NCBI GenBank assembly: GCA_036397815.1
Contig: DASWIE010000062.1
Location: forward strand, 60,523 to 124,522
DNA from: DASQFY01 sp036397815
Lineage (GTDB): Bacteria; Chloroflexota; Limnocylindria; QHBO01
Length of the DNA: 64,000 nucleotides
Direction of reading: 5' to 3'
The notes under the pieces were generated by a model. It did no database searches. It worked only from the letters and a program-made list of their open reading frames with translations, and had not been told where the DNA came from. How positions within the stretch are numbered: the first letter of the stretch is position 1; the number at the start of each line of letters is the position of its first letter. Of this stretch, positions 57,205 through 64,000 are shown one piece after another. Made by a program: the position numbers and the translations under genes.

Positions 57205-58479
57205 CTAGGTTCCGCTCTCCCACGACTGGCTGTAGGCGAGCTGCTCGGGGGTCATCGGCTCGATGCTGATGCCCATGCTCGCCAGCTTCAGACGAGCGAC
57301 CTCCTGGTCGATCTCTGTGGGGATGTCGTAGACGCGCGGCTCGAGCTCGGCAACGTGGCTATGCAGCCATTCCAGGCCGAGCGCCTGGTTGGCGAAGCTC
57401 ATGTCCATCACCAGCGCGGGGTGCCCTTCGGCCGCGCCGAGGTTGACCAGGCGCCCATCTGCAAGCACGTAGATGTGGCGCCCATCGGCCATCAGGTACT
57501 CACGCGTGTAGGGCCGTACCTCGCGCGACGAAGACGCCTGCGCCTCGAGCGCGGGCAGCTCGAACTCGTCGGTGAAGTGGCCGGCGTTGGCCAGGATCGC
57601 CCCGTCGCGCATCTTCGGGAAGTGGGCGGCGCCCCAGACGTGCAGGTTGCCGGTGGCAGCGATGAAGATGTCGCCTTCGCTCGTCGCGCCGTCGGCGGTC
57701 GTGACGCGGTAGCCATCCATCGCGGCCTCCAGGGCGCGGATCGGGTCGACCTCGACCACCGTCACGATCCCGCCCATGCCGGCCGCGCGGGACGCGATGC
57801 CGCGGCCCACCCAGCCGTAGCCGCCGACCACCACGTGCTTGCCGGCGATCAGGACGTTGGTGGCGCGCAGGATGCCGTCGATCGCGCTCTGGCCGGTCCC
57901 GTAGCGATTGTCGAAGAGGTGCTTGGTGAGCGCCTCGTTCACGGCCAGGACCGGGTAGCGCAGCCTGCCGGCGGCGGCCATAGCCCGCATCCGGATCACG
58001 CCGGTCGTGGTCTCCTCGGTCCCGCCGACCACGTCGGCCAGCAGCTCGGTGCGGCGGGTATGCAGCTCGGTGACCAGATCCGCCCCATCGTCCATCGTCA
58101 CGTGGGGGATGTGGTCGAGCGCCGCGGCGATGTGGCTGTAGTAGCTGTCGCGATCCTCGCCCTTGATGGCGTAGGTCGGGATCCCGTGATGCGCGACCAG
58201 CGAGGCGGCCACGTCGTCCTGCGTGGAGAGCGGGTTGGACGAGCAGAGGACCGCGTCGGCGCCGCCGGCCGCCAGGGTGCGCATCAGGTTGGCGGTCTCG
58301 GCCGTGACGTGGAGGCAGGCGCTGATCCGCCAGCCGTCGAACGGGCGCTCTGTGGCGAATCGTTCGCGAATGCCGGCCAGCACCGGCATCTGCCGGTCAG
58401 CCCACTCGATCTTCAGGGCGCCGACGTCGGCCAGGCCGATGTCGGCGATGTCGCCTCTTACTTCGGGTCGCGTTGCCAT
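57205..58479 (-). CDS. ahcY: Adenosylhomocysteinase
   Basis: A 424-residue NAD-dependent hydrolase splitting S-adenosylhomocysteine into adenosine and homocysteine. C-L-H-V-T-A-E-T near residue 54, C-S-S-N-P-L-S-T-Q-D near 79, N-R-Y-G-T-G-Q-S, NAD loop G-Y-G-W-V-G-R-G near 220, and the A-G-H-F region near 290. The length matches the shorter archaeal/bacterial class. Adenosine produced here can be used by the Add enzyme at 3650. Its start overlaps the GNAT gene end by 22 bases. Confidence 0.94.
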   Translation of the reverse strand: MATRPEVRGDIADIGLADVGALKIEWADRQMPVLAGIRERFATERPFDGWRISACLHVTAETANLMRTLAAGGADAVLCSSNPLSTQDDVAASLVAHHGIPTYAIKGEDRDSYYSHIAAALDHIPHVTMDDGADLVTELHTRRTELLADVVGGTEETTTGVIRMRAMAAAGRLRYPVLAVNEALTKHLFDNRYGTGQSAIDGILRATNVLIAGKHVVVGGYGWVGRGIASRAAGMGGIVTVVEVDPIRALEAAMDGYRVTTADGATSEGDIFIAATGNLHVWGAAHFPKMRDGAILANAGHFTDEFELPALEAQASSSREVRPYTREYLMADGRHIYVLADGRLVNLGAAEGHPALVMDMSFANQALGLEWLHSHVAELEPRVYDIPTEIDQEVARLKLASMGISIEPMTPEQLAYSQSWESGT

Positions 58480-59318
58480 GTCAGTCGAATCGCCTCTCGT
58501 ATCGGTCGCATCAGGCCCCAGCCGCCTGAACGGCGGTGGCCGAGTCGCTCACTCAGCCGGCAGTGCTCAAGGTACCCCAGCCTGGCGTAGGCCGTGATCG
58601 CCGGCCCGTTGTCGGCGTGGACGTTGAGCGCCACGTCGCCCACCCGCTGCAGAAGGTCGGCGGTGACGGCGCTGGTCACCATCTTGGCCAGGTCGTGCCC
58701 TCTGAAGTCGACGTGGGTCATCACGTTGCCGACCACCGCCACGCCCTCGCGCACGTTGATCACGTGCGTTCCGGCGGCGCTCACCAGGCGGCCACGGACC
58801 CGCACGCCGTAGTACACCCCGTCGTCCAGGATCGACGCAGGAAAGCCGCCGCGAAAGCCGAGCTGGTAGAGCCGGTTCAGATCCTCCCCGTCCGCCGCTC
58901 CGAGGCGCTCGGCCGGCCCGGCAAACGGGATGAAGGAGTCCGCGTCGACGGCCATGCGCAGCAACGCCAGCGGCGGGTCGAGCTGATAGAGGTCGGCGAT
59001 CGCGACGTCGTGCGCCTCGGTCGAAAGGAAGTAGGCGTCGCGCGGACGGATCACCGAGTCGAGCACTTCGCGGCATCCGGCCGGGTCGCCCATCAGGAAG
59101 AGCGGCTGGGGGACCAGGCCCTCTTGGTGCATGACCAGCGCCACCGCTCGCCCCGTGTCGTCGTGGGCCATCCCCCAGGTGCAGCGGCTGCGCGCCGCGC
59201 CGTCCAGGTCGCCCAGCGCGTATGCCGCATAGCGGCGATTGGTGCGCAGGTAGTCGGCGATCTCGTCGCGATCGGCGACGGCGCGAGCATAGAGGTCCGG
59301 TTTGGGCGCGACCGCCAT
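58458..59318 (-). CDS. GNAT family N-acetyltransferase
   Basis: A 286-residue acetyltransferase whose C-terminal GNAT core shows V-V-G-N-V-M-T-H-V-D-F-R-G-H-D-L-A-K near residue 193 (acetyl-CoA loop) and N-V-H-A-D-N-G-P-A-I-T-A-Y-A-R-L-G-Y. The N-terminal half is a second, degenerate GNAT-like region with A-Y-A-L-G-D-L-D. Substrate unknown. Confidence 0.82.
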   Translation of the reverse strand: MAVAPKPDLYARAVADRDEIADYLRTNRRYAAYALGDLDGAARSRCTWGMAHDDTGRAVALVMHQEGLVPQPLFLMGDPAGCREVLDSVIRPRDAYFLSTEAHDVAIADLYQLDPPLALLRMAVDADSFIPFAGPAERLGAADGEDLNRLYQLGFRGGFPASILDDGVYYGVRVRGRLVSAAGTHVINVREGVAVVGNVMTHVDFRGHDLAKMVTSAVTADLLQRVGDVALNVHADNGPAITAYARLGYLEHCRLSERLGHRRSGGWGLMRPIREAIRLTWQRDPK

Positions 59319-59360
59319 CGGTCTATCTGTCTCCCGGCTGCCGATCGCTTCGATCGGGGC

Positions 59361-59900
59361 TCAGTAGGTGAGCAGCGTGTGGATGGTGAACTCGCCCAGC
59401 TTGTTGCGGCCGTTGAGCGCGGTCAGCTCGACCATGAACGCCAGGCTTGCGATCTCGCCGCCCAGGCGCCTGACCAGCTCGATGGTGCCGATCACCGTTC
59501 CGCCGGTTGCCAGCAGGTCGTCGACGATGACCACGCGCTGACCCGGCTTGATCGCATCGCGGTGCACCTCGAGTGTGGCGGTGCCGTACTCCAGGTCGTA
59601 CTCCACCTCGATCGTCTCGGCCGGCAGCTTGCCGAGCTTGCGGACCGGCACGAAGCCCGCGCGCAGCTTGTAGGCGAGCGGCGCTGCGAAGATGAAGCCG
59701 CGTGACTCCATGCCGACCACCAGGTCGATCCGCTCGTCCTTGACGGCATCGGCCATGCGGTCGATCACGTCGCCGAATGCCTCCGCGTCCTTGAGCAGGG
59801 TCGTGATGTCGTAGAACAGGATGCCGGGCTTCGGGAAGTCCGGCACCTCGCGGATCTTGGCGCGCAGGTCGTCAGCCGAGCGGACGGTCACGGGCGGCAC
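59361..59900 (-). CDS. apt: Adenine phosphoribosyltransferase
   Basis: A 179-residue purine salvage enzyme making AMP from adenine and PRPP. P-D-F-P-K-P-G-I-L-F-Y-D-I-T near residue 17, R-G-F-I-F-A-A-P near 67, and the PRPP loop V-V-I-V-D-D-L-L-A-T-G-G-T near 124. GTG start; a TAGACT about 36 bases upstream may be its -10. Confidence 0.95.
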   Translation of the reverse strand: MPPVTVRSADDLRAKIREVPDFPKPGILFYDITTLLKDAEAFGDVIDRMADAVKDERIDLVVGMESRGFIFAAPLAYKLRAGFVPVRKLGKLPAETIEVEYDLEYGTATLEVHRDAIKPGQRVVIVDDLLATGGTVIGTIELVRRLGGEIASLAFMVELTALNGRNKLGEFTIHTLLTY

Positions 59901-59986
59901 TCCAGGTTGGGCGGATTCGGGCGAGCCTGAGTCTAGACCGATGCCACCCGCCGGAGCAATGCACCGTCCGGTGGGCTGTCAGCGGC

Positions 59987-60017
59987 GTGGGCCCCGGACG
60001 GAGTGTCCAGGGCCCAC
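59987..60017. terminator. Two-step hairpin between apt and the surface-protein gene
   Basis: GTGGGCCC (59987-59994) pairs with GGGCCCAC (60010-60017), and an inner GGAC/GTCC stem closes a five-base loop. It lies 36 bases after the stop of the gene at 60054. No T run on either side. The rest of 59901-60053 shows no gene. Confidence 0.5.
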
Positions 60018-60053
60018 GATGGTCGATACCCAGACAGGTCCGCTCAGCGCTGT

Positions 60054-60932
60054 TCAGCGCCTCCGCCTGGCGGCGGCCGTCGCCCAGCCCAGAGTGGCGA
60101 GTGAGGCGATGAAGAGTAGCGCGAACATCATCACCAGCCCGGATCCGTTGCCGAAGGGCGGGCCCGCCGCAGTGTTCGGCACCTGACCGGCGGCCGGTGT
60201 GCCGGTGCCGGCCTGAACGCCGGTCTCCGGCGTCGGCGTCGGGGTCTGGGCGCCGGCCCCCACAGCCTGCGTCGGCGTGGGCGTTGGAGTCGGTGTCGGC
60301 GTCTGAGCACCAACCGCCTGCGTGGGGGTGGGTGTCGGCGTTGGCGTTGGAGTCGGCGTTGGAGTCGGCGTTGGCGTTGGCGTTGGCGTCGGAGTCGGCG
60401 TCGGAGTTGGTGTGCTGGGCGAGACGCCGCCCTCGCACTCGACCCAGAAGACTTTGTGCTTGTACGTGGTCACGATGTCCCCGCCGCCCGTGGTGTGGGT
60501 CTGCTCGACGAAGAGCTTGTAGTGGCCGTTCGGCAGCGTCCGCTCGGTGGTGCGCCATTCGTACTCGTGGCTGCCGTCATTCTCGGTCGCTGTGTAGGGC
60601 TCCGGCCCCATCACGGCATTGGCCGGGTCGGCGTCAGGAGGCTCACTGGTTGGTGGCCAGCCCTGAATCCACCAGCGACCCGTCTCTCCCTGGTCGAAGT
60701 TGAAGCCGTGGACGTGGAAGGTGCAGACGTGCGGCTGGTTCTTGATCTCCGGGTTCGGCTCGGGCTCGTCATCGTGGATCTTGACCGTCCCGTTGACGCC
60801 GGGCGCCCCGGACGGATTCGCCTGGGCGGGCCTGGCTACGACGAGCGCCGCGAGCAGGCCGGCGATGACAATCACAAGCAGCGCGGGTCGCGCCAGAACT
60901 GCGGCGGTCCGCCGCGGGCCTTCGGTCGACAT
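60054..60932 (-). CDS. Surface protein with Pro-Thr repeat stalk and C-terminal anchor
   Basis: A 292-residue exported protein. Signal peptide (about 1-37, ending A-Q-A), a globular domain with C-T-F-H-V-H-G-F-N-F-D and W-W-I-Q-G-W-P-P, then a long Pro-Thr stalk (about 170-250). It ends with V-P-N-T-A, a hydrophobic stretch and R-R-R-R, the layout of a sortase sorting signal or simple membrane anchor. AGAGGGG precedes ATG 60932. Probably displayed on the cell wall; function of the head domain is unknown. Confidence 0.75.
   Translation of the reverse strand: MSTEGPRRTAAVLARPALLVIVIAGLLAALVVARPAQANPSGAPGVNGTVKIHDDEPEPNPEIKNQPHVCTFHVHGFNFDQGETGRWWIQGWPPTSEPPDADPANAVMGPEPYTATENDGSHEYEWRTTERTLPNGHYKLFVEQTHTTGGGDIVTTYKHKVFWVECEGGVSPSTPTPTPTPTPTPTPTPTPTPTPTPTPTPTPTQAVGAQTPTPTPTPTPTQAVGAGAQTPTPTPETGVQAGTGTPAAGQVPNTAAGPPFGNGSGLVMMFALLFIASLATLGWATAAARRRR
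60232..60416. repeat. Hexanucleotide minisatellite encoding Pro-Thr repeats
   Basis: A run of 6-base units of the type GGCGTT/GGAGTC/GGCGTC on the plus strand, interrupted twice by a unit encoding Q-A-V-G-A. The unit number is likely to vary between strains. A shorter similar run lies at 8112-8190 in the LCP gene. Confidence 0.8.
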
Positions 60933-60965
60933 GGCATCCCCTCTTGTGCACTGGGCATCCGCATG

Positions 60966-61004
60966 AAAATGGGGCACCCCAGAGCCGCGTGAGCTCGGGG
61001 GTGC
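60966..61004 (-). terminator. Rho-independent terminator after acnA
   Basis: On the minus strand GCACCCC-C-GAGC (61004-60993) pairs with GCTC-T-GGGGTGC (60985-60974), 11 of 12 pairs with a seven-base loop, followed by CCCATTTTC. It lies about 60 bases after the acnA stop and before the surface-protein gene. Confidence 0.65.
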
Positions 61005-61065
61005 TACCGGCGATTCCCATGCAACTTTGGTGCCGTTATGGGTACTTCAGGGGCCGGGTGTGCGG

Positions 61066-63945
<2,880 letters not shown>

Positions 63946-64000
63946 GGACGCGCCTCCTTCGTGCGGCCGCGCATCTGGCGCGGCGTGCGTCGAGTTCGGC

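Overview
The window is a gene-dense, very GC-rich stretch of one bacterial chromosome. It holds about 60 protein genes, no rRNA and no tRNA that I could recognise. Gene content points to a single-membrane Terrabacteria lineage, most likely Chloroflexota (Limnocylindria/CSP1-4-like). The evidence is a bacterial PolX, a nickel superoxide dismutase with its maturation peptidase, a CGNR protein, a deoC plus paired aldehyde dehydrogenase operon, a cytochrome c assembly protein of CcsA type, short intergenic gaps, many GTG starts and many 4-bp ATGA/GTGA start-stop overlaps. The taxonomic guess is inference; no marker gene such as 16S is present.

Layout. 1-8775: the end of a Bmp/YufP-type ABC permease, a metallophosphoesterase, Mrp, a PIG-L hydrolase, adenosine deaminase, a zinc-ribbon membrane protein, CcsA, an ArsR/SRPBCC-VOC pair, a LytR-CpsA-Psr protein and YjbQ. 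8752-10934: a roughly 1.8-kb less GC-rich islet (secreted chymotrypsin-like protease plus lipoprotein) lies between two 170-bp direct repeats that duplicate the 3' end of yyaL. 10785-16528: yyaL, a methyltransferase, an ABC exporter, a second PIG-L protein and a CsoR repressor with a perfect operator over its start codon. 16658-25642: a 937-residue methylase-like protein without its catalytic motif, a TPR protein, PolX, two tiny coupled genes, CGNR and MgtE. 25632-31737: an AraC regulator, a secreted protein, and an operon joining deoxyribose breakdown (DeoC, two ALDHs) with an ECF sigma factor and an alkyl-DNA repair protein. 32321-33182: sodX and sodN.

34234-45243 carries, on one strand, biotin ligase, an ECF sigma factor, a membrane protein and then accD-accA-BCCP-like-fabD-accC-fabZ-fabF-accB-fabH-fabG. 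This is nearly all of acetyl-CoA carboxylase and type II fatty acid synthesis, with the biotin ligase that would charge AccB upstream. trpS and a PerM protein are divergent from it. 47623-50700 is a btuFCD cobalamin importer under a cobalamin riboswitch. 51310-55722 holds three enzymes that together make GDP-mannose, plus a DUF374 acyltransferase. 55722-63945 has proC, ahcY, a GNAT protein, apt, a Pro/Thr-repeat surface protein and aconitase.

Two patterns stand out. First, a 120-bp intergenic element occurs four times (2619, 33253, 33437, 50768). Each copy holds three 17-bp palindromes of the form YAGnAC-N5-GTGCYR at exact 51/52-bp spacing. A fifth, unrelated-in-sequence element at 43662 has the same three-palindrome design with TGCCAC-N5-GTGGCA. 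Second, many genes have a TAnAAT/TACACT-like -10 hexamer only 6-10 bases before the start codon, so leaderless transcription seems common; I used this to choose several starts.
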